A stretch of DNA of 43,918 bases from Synechococcus sp. ATX 2A4. Lineage in GTDB: Bacteria; Cyanobacteriota; Cyanobacteriia; PCC-6307; Cyanobiaceae. Shown in pieces: positions 8,645 through 16,167 of this stretch. The DNA lies in contig NZ_JAGQCV010000017.1 of NCBI RefSeq assembly GCF_024346375.1, positions 1-43,918 on the forward strand, given 5' to 3'. The position numbers were made by a program, and so were the translations under genes. The notes under the pieces are model-generated. The model was given only the letters and a program-made list of their open reading frames with translations, was not told where the DNA came from and searched no databases. Numbering within the stretch: position 1 is the stretch's first letter; each line of letters opens with the position of its first letter.

Positions 8645-9211
8645 ATGTACACTTCGTTCCCCCTTCCCTCACCTGCCAGTGGTTTTACCGAGGCAGAGAC
8701 GTGCGGACCCGTGCTGATCCGTCGTCTCACGGATGAGGATCACGGTGCCGCAGCCGATGTGTATCGCGATGCCGTGCACTCCCAGGCTCCTGCTCTTTAC
8801 AGCCCCCAGCAGGTGGCGGCTTGGGCCGGGCTGCCGCTCAGCCGCCCGGAGTTTCGGTTCACCCTGGCTCAGGGTTTCGGTCTGGTGAGCGAAGGGGAAC
8901 CTTCCGGCAGCACAGCACGGCCGCCGATTGAAGCCTTCGCTGTGCTGGAGCCGCTCGATCGTGTGGCGTTGCTGTATTGCCGTGGCCGCTCCTGCCGCCA
9001 GGGCCGAGCCAGTGCCCTGTTGCAAGGCCTGGAAGCCCTGGCGCTCACCGCTGGGGTGGAGGCGCTGCGCACGGAGGCCAGCTTCATCTCCCGCCCCCTG
9101 TTCGAGCGGCAGGGCTGGCAGGTCATGGCAATCGAGGAGCTGGCGTTGGCGGGGGTGTCCTTCCGGCGCTTTCTGATGCAGAAACCCCTCACGGCGCCGC
9201 CGCCGGGATGA
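8645..9211 (+). CDS. GNAT family N-acetyltransferase
   Basis: This is a GCN5-related acetyltransferase of 188 residues from ATG 8645, or 166 from GTG 8711. The GNAT core starts at LIRRLTDEDHGAAADVYRDAV, continues with the strands IEAFAVLEPLDRVALLYC, and has a degenerate acetyl-CoA motif CRQGRASALLQGLEALAL that corresponds to the Q/RxxGxG/A loop. It ends with ISRPLFERQGWQV, the usual F(Y/E)xxGF-like motif, and ELALAGVSFRRFLMQK. The GTG start at 8711 fits the beginning of the domain better; residues 1-22 from the ATG look unstructured. The substrate is unknown. The Nif11-cupin gene follows after 24 bases. Confidence 0.75.
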   Translation: MYTSFPLPSPASGFTEAETCGPVLIRRLTDEDHGAAADVYRDAVHSQAPALYSPQQVAAWAGLPLSRPEFRFTLAQGFGLVSEGEPSGSTARPPIEAFAVLEPLDRVALLYCRGRSCRQGRASALLQGLEALALTAGVEALRTEASFISRPLFERQGWQVMAIEELALAGVSFRRFLMQKPLTAPPPG

Positions 9212-9235
9212 TGGGGCGGGATCAGGGAATCCGCC

Positions 9236-9793
9236 ATGGCCGAGAGTGATCTGCTGCAGTTTCGCGCCAAGGTGCGACAGCTGGTGGCCTTTCTCGTTCT
9301 CAGCGACGGCGACCCAGCTCTGGAGCAGGCCCTCAAGGCCTGCAACCACCACCACGACGTGGTGGCACTGGCGCGCCAGCACGGTTTTGAGATCGGTCGC
9401 CGCTGGGGCGAAAGTGCGCCGACAGCCGCAGAGCCAAACGGCAATCTGCTGGCAGCTGCAGCGGGTGCCGGCAACCTGCTGGGGAGCACCTGCCCGCCGG
9501 AGGGTGAGGAATGCCTCGATCTGCTGCTCGAAACCCCCGAGCTCCGGCTGGAGCGGATCCATTCCTGCGCCTGGTGCACCCCGCCCGGACAATGGCAAAG
9601 TCAGGATATGGAGGAATGGGTCCTGGTGCTGCGTGGCGGTGCCCGCCTCTCTTTCGCCGATGAACCCACCAGCCGCGAGCTGGTGACCGGCGACATGCTT
9701 CGCATCGCCCCCGGGCGCGCGCACCGCGTGGAGGCTACGGATCCTGCTCCGGGAACGCTCTGGCTTGCGCTGCATTGGCGTTCGGGTTTGTAA
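9236..9793 (+). CDS. Nif11 domain fused to a cupin domain
   Basis: A 185-residue protein with two parts. Residues 1-58 (AESDLLQFRAKVRQLVAFL, then ALEQALKACNHHHDVVALARQHGFEIG) match the Nif11-like domain known as an N-terminal leader in RiPP precursors and as a stand-alone domain in cyanobacteria. Residues about 95-185 form a cupin barrel: LERIHSCAWCTPPGQW, MEEWVLVLRGGARLSF, TGDMLRIAPGRAHRVEAT and LWLALHWRSG. The cupin metal motif is reduced: the first motif has E/W instead of HxH, while the second keeps PxxxxH. This is not a RiPP precursor in form, since it has no leader-cleavage Gly-Gly followed by a short core, and no lanthionine synthetase is nearby. Function is unknown. Confidence 0.78.
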   Translation: MAESDLLQFRAKVRQLVAFLVLSDGDPALEQALKACNHHHDVVALARQHGFEIGRRWGESAPTAAEPNGNLLAAAAGAGNLLGSTCPPEGEECLDLLLETPELRLERIHSCAWCTPPGQWQSQDMEEWVLVLRGGARLSFADEPTSRELVTGDMLRIAPGRAHRVEATDPAPGTLWLALHWRSGL

Positions 9794-10226
9794 CTTCGGC
9801 GCGACGCACAAGCCAATACCCCCCGGAGAGCGACAGCACGGCGATGCCGAGGCCCACCAGCAGCATGGGTTTGTCTTCCGAGCCCGGGGGCAGCACGATC
9901 ACCTTCCGCGCCACCGCCGTGAGCGCCGTGATCAGCACCAGCTCGATCTGCACCACGTGATGGCGCAGATAGGCGGTGACGTTCTGCAGCACCTCCAGGG
10001 CGATCAACAGGGTGAGGAGATCACCGAGCAGGCGGATCAGGTCGTCTCCCAGCCAGCCGGTGTTTGGATTGATGAACTGCTGGGCCACCGCGCCGACGAA
10101 CTGGACGGTGGCCGCCAGCAGCACGATGCAAAGAATCAGTGAGAGCACCTTGGCTAGCTGGCGCTCGAAGCGATCAATCAGGGTGAGGAAGGCCTCGTCG
10201 CCCACCTTTCCGCGTCTCCAGGGCAT
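9735..10226 (-). CDS. PsiE family membrane protein
   Basis: The 163-residue protein is of the phosphate-starvation-inducible PsiE type. Four hydrophobic helices are visible: LSLILCIVLLAATVQFVGAV, RLLGDLLTLLIALEVLQNV, VQIELVLITALTAVARKVIV and MLLVGLGIAVLSLSGGYWLV. The motif LEVLQNVTAYLRHH is characteristic. The biochemical role is not established. Its last 59 bases overlap the end of the Nif11-cupin gene on the other strand. Its ATG shares one base with the stop of the secreted peptide gene upstream, which points to translational coupling. Confidence 0.82.
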   Translation of the reverse strand: MPWRRGKVGDEAFLTLIDRFERQLAKVLSLILCIVLLAATVQFVGAVAQQFINPNTGWLGDDLIRLLGDLLTLLIALEVLQNVTAYLRHHVVQIELVLITALTAVARKVIVLPPGSEDKPMLLVGLGIAVLSLSGGYWLVRRAEVTNPNANAAQARAFPEQDP

Positions 10227-10510
10227 CAGTTAGAGAACGGGCTGACCTGGGGCTTGGCGCGGGTGTCGCCGGGAGGGTTCTCGATCTTGGTGTCACAGGT
10301 GACCGAGCCATCGGGCGCCGTGACGCAATTGGTGGGAACAATCCGGGTGGCGGGGCCCACGTTGCTGCCTGGGCCGAGCAGGTAACCCTCGCGCTGGGCG
10401 GAGGCAGGGCCTGCACCAAGGCTGGCGGAGCTCAGCGCTGCGCTGCTGGCGATCAGCAGCAGGGTGCGGAAGTGGCCATGGCTGGCAGTTGGCGGGCTGA
10501 GGGACAACAT
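10226..10510 (-). CDS. Small secreted protein of unknown function
   Basis: A 94-residue protein with an apparent signal peptide (basic HGHFR followed by TLLLIASSAALSSASLGAGPASA), giving a mature chain of about 60 residues. The mature part contains IVPTNCVTAPDGSVTCDTKIENPPGDT, whose two cysteines could form a disulfide. I do not recognise a named domain, but the context looks like a genuine conserved exported peptide. ATG 10510 was chosen because it sits directly before the signal sequence. It is coupled to PsiE by a shared stop/start base. Confidence 0.68.
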   Translation of the reverse strand: MLSLSPPTASHGHFRTLLLIASSAALSSASLGAGPASAQREGYLLGPGSNVGPATRIVPTNCVTAPDGSVTCDTKIENPPGDTRAKPQVSPFSN

Positions 10511-10547
10511 CAAGGGCAGGCGATTGCTCCCACTTTGCCTGCGGGGA

Positions 10548-10853
10548 TCAGTTATGGGCGTCTTGCAGGATTTCCTGCAGCAACAGATCCAGCTGCCCAT
10601 CGAGTTGCTCGTCCGGGCGCCCATCAACCTGCTCGCTCAGCCACTGCTCTTCGATGGCGCAGAGCTGGGCGGCGAGCTGGGCCAGTCCCTCCTCGTGCTC
10701 AAGCCGTTGCAGCTCTTCCAGCAGCACCGGCATGCGAATGGAGCCCGCACGCAAGGCCCTGCGCAGATCCGACTGGGTGCGGCCGTGGTGGCGGAGCCAT
10801 TCCTTAAGGAAGGTCTGCAGATCCTCCAGTTGTGGGGAGGTGAAGGTGGCCAT
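10548..10853 (-). CDS. Hypothetical protein, helical, possible HTH
   Basis: A 101-residue, Leu- and Glu-rich helical protein. The segment LQTFLKEWLRHHGRTQSDLRRAL could be a helix-turn-helix-like element, followed by SIRMPVLLEELQRLEHEEGL and an acidic, Gln-rich C-terminus. I cannot place it in a named family. The start ATG 10853 overlaps the stop of the DUF1232 gene (TGATG arrangement), strong evidence that it is translated in the same operon. Confidence 0.7.
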   Translation of the reverse strand: MATFTSPQLEDLQTFLKEWLRHHGRTQSDLRRALRAGSIRMPVLLEELQRLEHEEGLAQLAAQLCAIEEQWLSEQVDGRPDEQLDGQLDLLLQEILQDAHN

Positions 10854-11278
10854 CAACGGGTGGGCGGGAACCAGCGATCCAGTTTGCGCCGTGCCCGCAA
10901 CTTGATGTCGGGGGTGAGGTGGCTGCCGGTGAGCCCCAACAGGGCCGTGAGCGCCACCAGATCATCACTGAAACCGGCCACCGGCACGAAATCGGGGATC
11001 AGATCGAGGGGCAGCAGCAGATAGGTGAGCGCCGCCAGCATGGTGAGCCGCACCTGGGGCGGGGTTTTCCCATCGAGCAACAATTCCAGGCATTCCAGAG
11101 CTGGCAAGGCGATCGCCCGGCCGGCGCGGCGCAACAGGCGCTGCAGCGCCCCCTCATCCACCACGCTGCTTTCGAGCACCTGGGCCTCGACGGTGCGGTC
11201 GGCATCGCCGGAGCCATCGGAATTGAAGCCGGAGGAATCAAAACCAGCGGCGCCTGGGGCGGCCTCTCCTGACGTCAT
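10853..11278 (-). CDS. YkvA/DUF1232 family membrane protein
   Basis: A 141-residue protein with the DUF1232 core TMLAALTYLLLPLDLIPDFVPVAGFSDDLVALTALL, a motif of small membrane-associated YkvA-like proteins. The LPLDLIPDFVPV segment with Asp residues and the following GFSDD are diagnostic. The N-terminal 35 residues are low in complexity (Gly, Ser, Asp) and probably disordered. Function is unknown. It appears to be the first gene of a minus-strand run ending with PsiE (11278 to 9735), lying 94 bases downstream of the sigma factor gene. Confidence 0.85.
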   Translation of the reverse strand: MTSGEAAPGAAGFDSSGFNSDGSGDADRTVEAQVLESSVVDEGALQRLLRRAGRAIALPALECLELLLDGKTPPQVRLTMLAALTYLLLPLDLIPDFVPVAGFSDDLVALTALLGLTGSHLTPDIKLRARRKLDRWFPPTR

Positions 11279-11372
11279 CGCTCACTCCAAGCCATTGCTA
11301 CCGACCATCATCGCGGCTGTTTCTGCCGATCTCCAGGGCGGACTTCTGGCTGGAGAGGGCGGTGATCACGGC

Positions 11373-12296
11373 CTAGGCCACCCCGACCAGGCCTGCTTGG
11401 GTGCCGGCTTTGCGCATCTTGCGAAGGGCGCGTTGCACCACCTGGCGGCAATATTCGCGGCTGCAGCCCAGTTGGCGCGCCACTTCGGCGAGGGTGCGCC
11501 ATTCGTGTTCCGCGTCCAGGCCGAACCGCAGGATCACCACCGTGCGCTCCCGTTCGGTCAGCTGGGCCACCTCAAGCAGGCTCCAGGCGGTTGCCGCCCG
11601 CTCCTCCTGTTCCGCCCGCTCCATCGGCGGCACTTCGTTGCTCGGCAGCACATCCACCAGCTCGGAGGGATCCGCCTTCGATTTCACGATGCCCTGCAGG
11701 CTGACGGTGACGCTGCGCAGCTCGCAACCCAGCAGGTCTTCCACATCGACCATAGGGATATTCATGCAGGCGGCCAGCTCCCGTGGCGTGGGGCTGAGGC
11801 CATTGAGCTGTAACAGCTGGGCCTTGGCGGCCCGCAGACGCGTGAGTTTCTCGTTCACATTCACCGGAATGCGGATCATGCGGCTCTGGGTGGAAAGCGC
11901 CCGGTTGAGGCCTTGGCGGATCCACCAGTAGGCGTAGGTGCTGAAGCGGTGGCCGCGGGTGGGGTCGTACTTCTCCACGGCCCGTGCCAGGCCGATCGTG
12001 CCCTCCTGAATCAGATCCAGGAGCTCAAGGCCCTTGCCCTGGTAGCGCTTGGCCAGATTCACCACCAGGCGCAGGTTGGCGATGATCATCTGTTCCTTGG
12101 CGCGCATCCCATAACGAACCGTGCGTGTTTCGATCAGCGTGAGATGGACAGGTTCTCCGATGCGTTGGCTTGCGCCGCAACGCTCTTCGATCGCCACCAT
12201 CGCCTGCACCTTTCGACCCAACATGAGTTCTTGTGCCGGGCTGAGCAGCTGATGTCTGCCGATCTCGCCAAGGAAGGCACTGAGTGAGCTAGCCAT
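11373..12296 (-). CDS. Group 2 RNA polymerase sigma factor (RpoD-like)
   Basis: A 307-residue sigma-70 family protein that lacks the long region 1.1 of the housekeeping factor, as expected for a non-essential group 2 sigma. Region 1.2 is SAFLGEIGRHQLLSPAQEL. Region 2 includes MIIANLRLVVNLAKRYQGKGLELLDLIQEGTIGLARAVEKYDPTRG and the -10 recognition/melting stretch STYAYWWIRQGLNRAL. Region 3 is TRLRAAKAQLLQLNGLSPTPRELA. Region 4.2 is TLAEVARQLGCSREYCRQVVQRALRKMRK. Such factors adjust transcription under stress or in nutrient and light transitions. A perfect 16-bp palindrome lies 32 bases upstream of the start. Confidence 0.95.
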   Translation of the reverse strand: MASSLSAFLGEIGRHQLLSPAQELMLGRKVQAMVAIEERCGASQRIGEPVHLTLIETRTVRYGMRAKEQMIIANLRLVVNLAKRYQGKGLELLDLIQEGTIGLARAVEKYDPTRGHRFSTYAYWWIRQGLNRALSTQSRMIRIPVNVNEKLTRLRAAKAQLLQLNGLSPTPRELAACMNIPMVDVEDLLGCELRSVTVSLQGIVKSKADPSELVDVLPSNEVPPMERAEQEERAATAWSLLEVAQLTERERTVVILRFGLDAEHEWRTLAEVARQLGCSREYCRQVVQRALRKMRKAGTQAGLVGVA

Positions 12297-12328
12297 GTCT
12301 TCCTGTTAACTGCTTCGACCCTACGTTG

Positions 12329-12344
12329 CTTTTCAATTGAAAAG
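12329..12344. promoter_or_regulatory. Perfect 16-bp palindrome upstream of the sigma factor gene
   Basis: CTTTTCAATTGAAAAG is an exact palindrome in an AT-rich patch, 32 bases before the sigma factor start at 12296 and 212 bases before the divergent DUF2214 gene. Position and symmetry suggest an operator for a dimeric regulator, possibly autoregulatory. No known cyanobacterial box (NtcA, LexA, Zur, Fur) matches it. Confidence 0.5.
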
Positions 12345-12556
12345 AGGAGCTACAGAAAGACTTCCAATTCCTCAGCGTTCAAGGCCAACATTGCAGCTCT
12401 CCCATGCTGCTATCGCCACAACAAGACGCTTCTAAATGATGTCGAACTGCAGCGCAATGCAGCAGATCTGCGGCACCATGAGTTGAAGGCGCCTCCGCTT
12501 GCCCTGTCCTTGCGGGCGATCAGCCGCGTCAGGCCGCTACCGTCCCCCCAGCCTTG

Positions 12557-13108
12557 ATGCCGCCCACCGTGTTTGCCCTCGCTCCGCACCTCACGACGCA
12601 TGTCACGCCGCTGTTCAGCCCCGTGGGCGCCTTCGTGTTTCCCACCGGCGTGCTGCCCAGTGCCGGGGTGGCCTACCTGCACTACATCAGTGTGATGCTG
12701 TGCTTTGGAGCCCTGGTGCTGGAGCGCCGCTTGATCCGTCCCAGCCCCAGCAAGGAGGTGGCAACCACCCTGGTGATCACCGACATCGTGTATGGCATCG
12801 CGGCGCTCACCCTGTTGCTCAGCGGCATCCTTCGGGTGCTGCACTACGGCCAGGGCGCTGAGTTCTACACCGAAAACCCCGTGTTCTGGTGGAAGGTGGG
12901 GCTCTACCTCGCTGTGGGCGGCCTTTCGCTCTACCCCACCATCACCTACATCCTCTGGGCCCTGCCCCTGCGCAAGGGAGAGCTGCCCGAGGTGAGCGAA
13001 GCGCTGGCCAGCCGCCTGCGCTGGATCCTCAACATCGAGCTGGTGGGGTTTGCTCTGATTCCACTGCTGGCCACCTTGATGGCCCGCGGCGTGGGCCTGG
13101 CGGCCTGA
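12557..13108 (+). CDS. DUF2214 family membrane protein
   Basis: A 183-residue integral membrane protein. Four hydrophobic helices are visible: VAYLHYISVMLCFGALVLE, LVITDIVYGIAALTLLLSGIL, FWWKVGLYLAVGGLSLYPTITYILWAL and LNIELVGFALIPLLATLMARG. The HYISVMLCFGALVLERRL opening and the conserved RVLHYGQGAEFYTENPVFWWKV loop are typical of DUF2214. Function is unknown. ATG 12557 is preferred over TTG 12554 one codon upstream. The metalloprotease gene follows after 14 bases. Confidence 0.87.
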   Translation: MPPTVFALAPHLTTHVTPLFSPVGAFVFPTGVLPSAGVAYLHYISVMLCFGALVLERRLIRPSPSKEVATTLVITDIVYGIAALTLLLSGILRVLHYGQGAEFYTENPVFWWKVGLYLAVGGLSLYPTITYILWALPLRKGELPEVSEALASRLRWILNIELVGFALIPLLATLMARGVGLAA

Positions 13109-13122
13109 GCTGAGCACCACCT

Positions 13123-13878
13123 GTGAAGCCCCGGACTCCTCAGCTCCGACGCGTGGTGCTTCGGGCCGTTGCCGCCTGGCTGCTCTGCTCAGGGGCACCT
13201 GCCGATCGCGTTGCCGCCGCTCCCACCAGCGACTGCCCGCCCACGCAAGCCACGCGGCCATGGCAGCCCAGTGCATCCACACCCGCCCAGCGATCGGATC
13301 ATCCCGCGGGCTACAGCCACCTGCTGACGCCCTCACCCGCCGGCTGGGCGCGGCTGCAGAGCTGGTGTGTGTGGGTGGAGCCCACCATGGCTGCTGCCAC
13401 CGCTGATCCAGTGGAAGCACGTTGGCAGCAGGCGGTGCTGGCGGCGCTGGCCAGCTGGGGGGAGGAGCTGGTGATCGTGCCGGTGACGGACCCGGCCCGG
13501 GCGCAGGTGCTGGTGCGGCGTCAGCGGCCGCCGCTGCGGGAGCTGGGCGGCCGCCTGCGTGCCAGCCACGGCCGCGCCTCGCTGCAGGTACTGGAGGTGC
13601 AACGGGCCGGCAGCTGGCGGCTTGAGCCACGGGTGGAGGTGCTGATCAGCCCCGGGCAGCGCCAGCTGGCCATTCAGGCCACCGCCTTGCACGAGCTGGG
13701 CCATGCCTTCGGCCTCTGGGGCCACAGCGACGATCCCGCCGACGCCCTGGCGGCCGTGCCCGGCAGCCAACCGGTGATCGCGCTCACGGCCCGTGACCGG
13801 GCCACCCTGCGCTGGTTGCAGGCCCAGCCCAGCCGTTTCGGCCAGCCGCTGCCGGCACCCGCCGCCGCTCAGCTGTGA
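13123..13878 (+). CDS. Matrixin-like zinc metalloprotease, probably exported
   Basis: A 251-residue protein with a basic N-terminus and hydrophobic stretch (VVLRAVAAWLLCSGAPADRVAAA) that looks like a signal peptide. The zinc-protease motif HELGHAFGLWGHSDDPADAL spans about residues 190-209. It fits the HExxHxxGxxH metzincin pattern in which the two flanking His, the Glu and the last His are all present, although the usual Met-turn is not obvious. A pre-catalytic region has strands typical of peptidase M10A-like folds (VLVRRQRPP, RVEVLISPG). The start GTG 13123 lies 14 bases after DUF2214. The C-terminus overlaps hisIE on the other strand by 10 bases. The substrate is unknown. Confidence 0.82.
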   Translation: MKPRTPQLRRVVLRAVAAWLLCSGAPADRVAAAPTSDCPPTQATRPWQPSASTPAQRSDHPAGYSHLLTPSPAGWARLQSWCVWVEPTMAAATADPVEARWQQAVLAALASWGEELVIVPVTDPARAQVLVRRQRPPLRELGGRLRASHGRASLQVLEVQRAGSWRLEPRVEVLISPGQRQLAIQATALHELGHAFGLWGHSDDPADALAAVPGSQPVIALTARDRATLRWLQAQPSRFGQPLPAPAAAQL

Positions 13879-14636
13879 CGCCGCGGCGCCCCCCGGCGTT
13901 CGGCCAGCACCTCCAGCACCCGGCGCCAGTCCACCCCGTGATGGGCCAACGCCACCTGGATGTGAAAGATCAGGTCGGCGGCCTCGCCGGCGATGCCAGC
14001 GGCATCGTCGTCCTTGCAGGCCATCACAAATTCAGCGCTTTCCTCGCCGATCTTCTTGAGGATGCGGTTATCGCCTCCATCCAGCAACTTGTTGGTGTAG
14101 CTGCCGGCTTCCGGTTGCTCGCGCCGCGCCACGATCACCCGCGCCAGCTCGGTGCAGGCATCGGCCGGCGGCGGCAGCGCCGTGCCCTGAGCGGTGGCAG
14201 GGGCTTGGAGCTCACCGTCGGCGAAGAAGCAGCTGCGCGCCCCGGTGTGGCACGACACCCCGCCTTTCTGCTCGATGGTGAGCAGCAGCACGTCGGCGTC
14301 GCAGTCGTAGCGGAGGCCGCGCAATTTCTGGAAATGGCCGCTGGTGGCGCCTTTGTGCCACAGCTCCTGGCGGGAACGGCTCCAGTAGTGCACCTCGCCG
14401 CTGGCCAGGCTGCGCGCGATCGATTCCTGGTTCATCCAGGCCACCATCAGCACCGCCCCATCGAGCCAGTCCTGGGCCACGGCCGGAATCAATCCAGCAG
14501 CATCAAAACGCAACTGCTCGATCCAGCCCGGCTCCACCAGCGGCGCCTCTGTCTGCGCAGCGGCAGCAGGCCGGCCGGTGGGCGCAGCGTCAGCAGGCCC
14601 GCCGGTCGGCACAGCGGCGGCATCGCGTTCCTCCAT
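13869..14636 (-). CDS. hisIE: Bifunctional phosphoribosyl-AMP cyclohydrolase / phosphoribosyl-ATP pyrophosphatase
   Basis: HisIE catalyses the second and third steps of histidine synthesis in the cytoplasm. The N-terminal HisI half has VLMVAWMNQESIARSL, the VHYWSRSRQELWHKGATSGH block and the zinc/magnesium site RYDCDADVLLLTIEQ plus GVSCHTGARSCFF with three conserved Cys. The C-terminal HisE half has GSYTNKLLDGGDNRILKKIGEESAEFVMACK and AGEAADLIFHIQVAL, the metal-binding Glu-rich MazG-like helices. The first 30 residues or so are Ala/Pro-rich and probably not part of the fold; a shorter start is possible. Length (255) is somewhat above the usual 210-230 for this reason. Confidence 0.95.
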   Translation of the reverse strand: MEERDAAAVPTGGPADAAPTGRPAAAAQTEAPLVEPGWIEQLRFDAAGLIPAVAQDWLDGAVLMVAWMNQESIARSLASGEVHYWSRSRQELWHKGATSGHFQKLRGLRYDCDADVLLLTIEQKGGVSCHTGARSCFFADGELQAPATAQGTALPPPADACTELARVIVARREQPEAGSYTNKLLDGGDNRILKKIGEESAEFVMACKDDDAAGIAGEAADLIFHIQVALAHHGVDWRRVLEVLAERRGAPRRHS

Positions 14637-14725
14637 GGTGGTGTCCGCGCTAGACCTCGCGGCGGGGCGAATGGATCCCCCAAGACTGACACCCCCCCAG
14701 CGGCGGCACTCCCCTCCCCCTTGCC

Positions 14726-15193
14726 ATGACCGCGGCCCACACCTGCTCCAAACGGTTCAGCGGCTACCCCTGCTGCCATCGCCAGTGGCGCCACCCCGGC
14801 CACTGCCGTTTCGTGCACGGCTACAGCCGCAGCTTCACGGTGTCGTTCCGGGCCACCCAGCTCGATGCCAACGGCTTCGTGGTGGATTTCTCCAGTCTGC
14901 AACCGCTTGAGGCCAGGCTGGCCGCTCAGTTTGATCACACCTTTCTGGTAAACGCCGACGACCCTTTGTTATCCCAATGGCAGGCGCTGCACAGCCAGGG
15001 TGCCCTCGACCTGCGCGTGATGGACAACGTGGGCATGGAAAGCAGCGCGGCCCTGGTGTGGGACTGGGCGAACGAGCTGCTGCTGGCGCGGGACGGCGGC
15101 CGCGCCTGTTGCTGGAAGGTGGAAGCGCGCGAAAACGAGAAGAATGCCGCCTGCTACGAGGCGGTGCCCACCTGGTTCCAGCCACTCCTGTGA
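14726..15193 (+). CDS. 6-carboxytetrahydropterin synthase (QueD/PTPS)-like protein
   Basis: A 155-residue member of the 6-pyruvoyltetrahydropterin synthase/QueD family. Matching elements are the opening KRFSGYPCCHRQWRHPGHCRFVHGYSRSFTV, DANGFVVDFSSLQPLEARLAAQFDHTFLV, NVGMESSAALVWDWANE and KVEARENEKNAACYE. The Cys of the CxxxHGH motif is present as C27, but the last His of HGH is Tyr (H31-G-Y33). The usual third zinc ligand is therefore altered, and the N-terminus is instead rich in Cys and His (C7, C16, C17, H18, H23, H26). It may not make queuosine precursor. It is the first gene of a four-gene operon; its TGA overlaps the GTG of the permease. Confidence 0.82.
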   Translation: MTAAHTCSKRFSGYPCCHRQWRHPGHCRFVHGYSRSFTVSFRATQLDANGFVVDFSSLQPLEARLAAQFDHTFLVNADDPLLSQWQALHSQGALDLRVMDNVGMESSAALVWDWANELLLARDGGRACCWKVEARENEKNAACYEAVPTWFQPLL

Positions 15194-16167
15194 GCCCTGA
15201 ACGTCTGGCCACGGCCTGGGCCCTGTTTCAGGCCCTGCTGATCGAGGCGATGCCGTTTCTGTTGATCGGCGTGACCATCTCCACCCTGGCCCGCTGGCTC
15301 AGCCCCGGAGGGAAGTGGGTGCGGCGCCTGCCCTCCCATCCGGTGCTGGGGCCGCTCACCGGTGCGGCGCTCGGCTTCGCGCTGCCCGCCTGTGAATGCG
15401 GCAATGTGCCGGTGGCGCGTCAGCTGCTCGCCACCGGGGCGCCACTGGCCACCGCCCTCGGCTTCCTGTTCGCAGCGCCGGTGCTCAACCCGATCGTGGT
15501 GGCCAGCACCTGGGCTGCCTTCCCCAACCAGCCCTGGCTGCTCGTGGCGAGGCCGGTGGGGGCAGTGTTGATCGCACTCGTGCTCGCCACCCTGCTGGCC
15601 CGTCTGCCGGAGACGGAGCTGCTGCAGCCGGCGCTGCTGGAGGAACGGCGGCTGGTGCTGCCGCTCAGCCGCGTCAGCCTGCTGGAACGCCGGAGTGGGG
15701 TGATCGGCGCCGATCCACTGGCGGCCCAGGCCCTGGCCGCCGCCCCCCGCCGCACCCCCCGCCCGCCGCTGGCGGAAATCCTGGGTCACGGCAGCCGGGA
15801 GTTCATTGAGCTGGCGTCCCTGCTGGTATTCGGCTGTGTGATCGCCGCCCTGGTGCAGACCTTGGTACCAAGGCCCTGGTTGCTGGCGGTGGGAGGGGCA
15901 CCCACGCTCTCGATCCTGGCCCTGATGTTGCTCAGCCTGGTGGTGTCGGTGTGCTCCAGCGTGGATGCCTTCCTGGCCCTGGGTTTCGCGGCCCAGGTCA
16001 CGCCGGGCGCCCTGCTGGCCTTCCTGTTGCTCGGGCCCGTGATCGACATCAAGCTGGTGGGATTGTTCGGCGTGTTGCTGCGTCCGCGCGCCATCCTGAT
16101 CACGGGCGTCAGCGCCGTGCTGGTGGTGCTCGTGATCGGTCAATGGGTGAACCTGTGGCGGCTGTGA
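15190..16167 (+). CDS. Permease of the COG0701 (YraQ/ArsP, DUF318) type
   Basis: A 325-residue polytopic membrane protein with about eight hydrophobic helices and a cytosolic loop around residues 140-195. Two family motifs are conserved: LPACECGNVPVARQLLATGAP, with a Cys pair, in the N half; and VVSVCSSVDAFLALGFA in the C half, with LLLGPVIDIKLVGLFGVL after it. Relatives include ArsP-like exporters and permeases of unknown cargo often linked with metal homeostasis genes. The cargo here is not deducible. The start GTG 15190 overlaps the upstream stop (GTGA). The partner TIGR03943 gene is coupled in the same way, so the two probably form one system. Confidence 0.86.
   Translation: MSPERLATAWALFQALLIEAMPFLLIGVTISTLARWLSPGGKWVRRLPSHPVLGPLTGAALGFALPACECGNVPVARQLLATGAPLATALGFLFAAPVLNPIVVASTWAAFPNQPWLLVARPVGAVLIALVLATLLARLPETELLQPALLEERRLVLPLSRVSLLERRSGVIGADPLAAQALAAAPRRTPRPPLAEILGHGSREFIELASLLVFGCVIAALVQTLVPRPWLLAVGGAPTLSILALMLLSLVVSVCSSVDAFLALGFAAQVTPGALLAFLLLGPVIDIKLVGLFGVLLRPRAILITGVSAVLVVLVIGQWVNLWRL

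Noticed and set aside
9236-9793. RiPP precursor because of the Nif11 domain
   Set aside because: The part after Nif11 is a full cupin barrel and not a short Cys/Ser/Thr-rich core, and no lanthionine synthetase, radical enzyme or peptidase-exporter gene is near.
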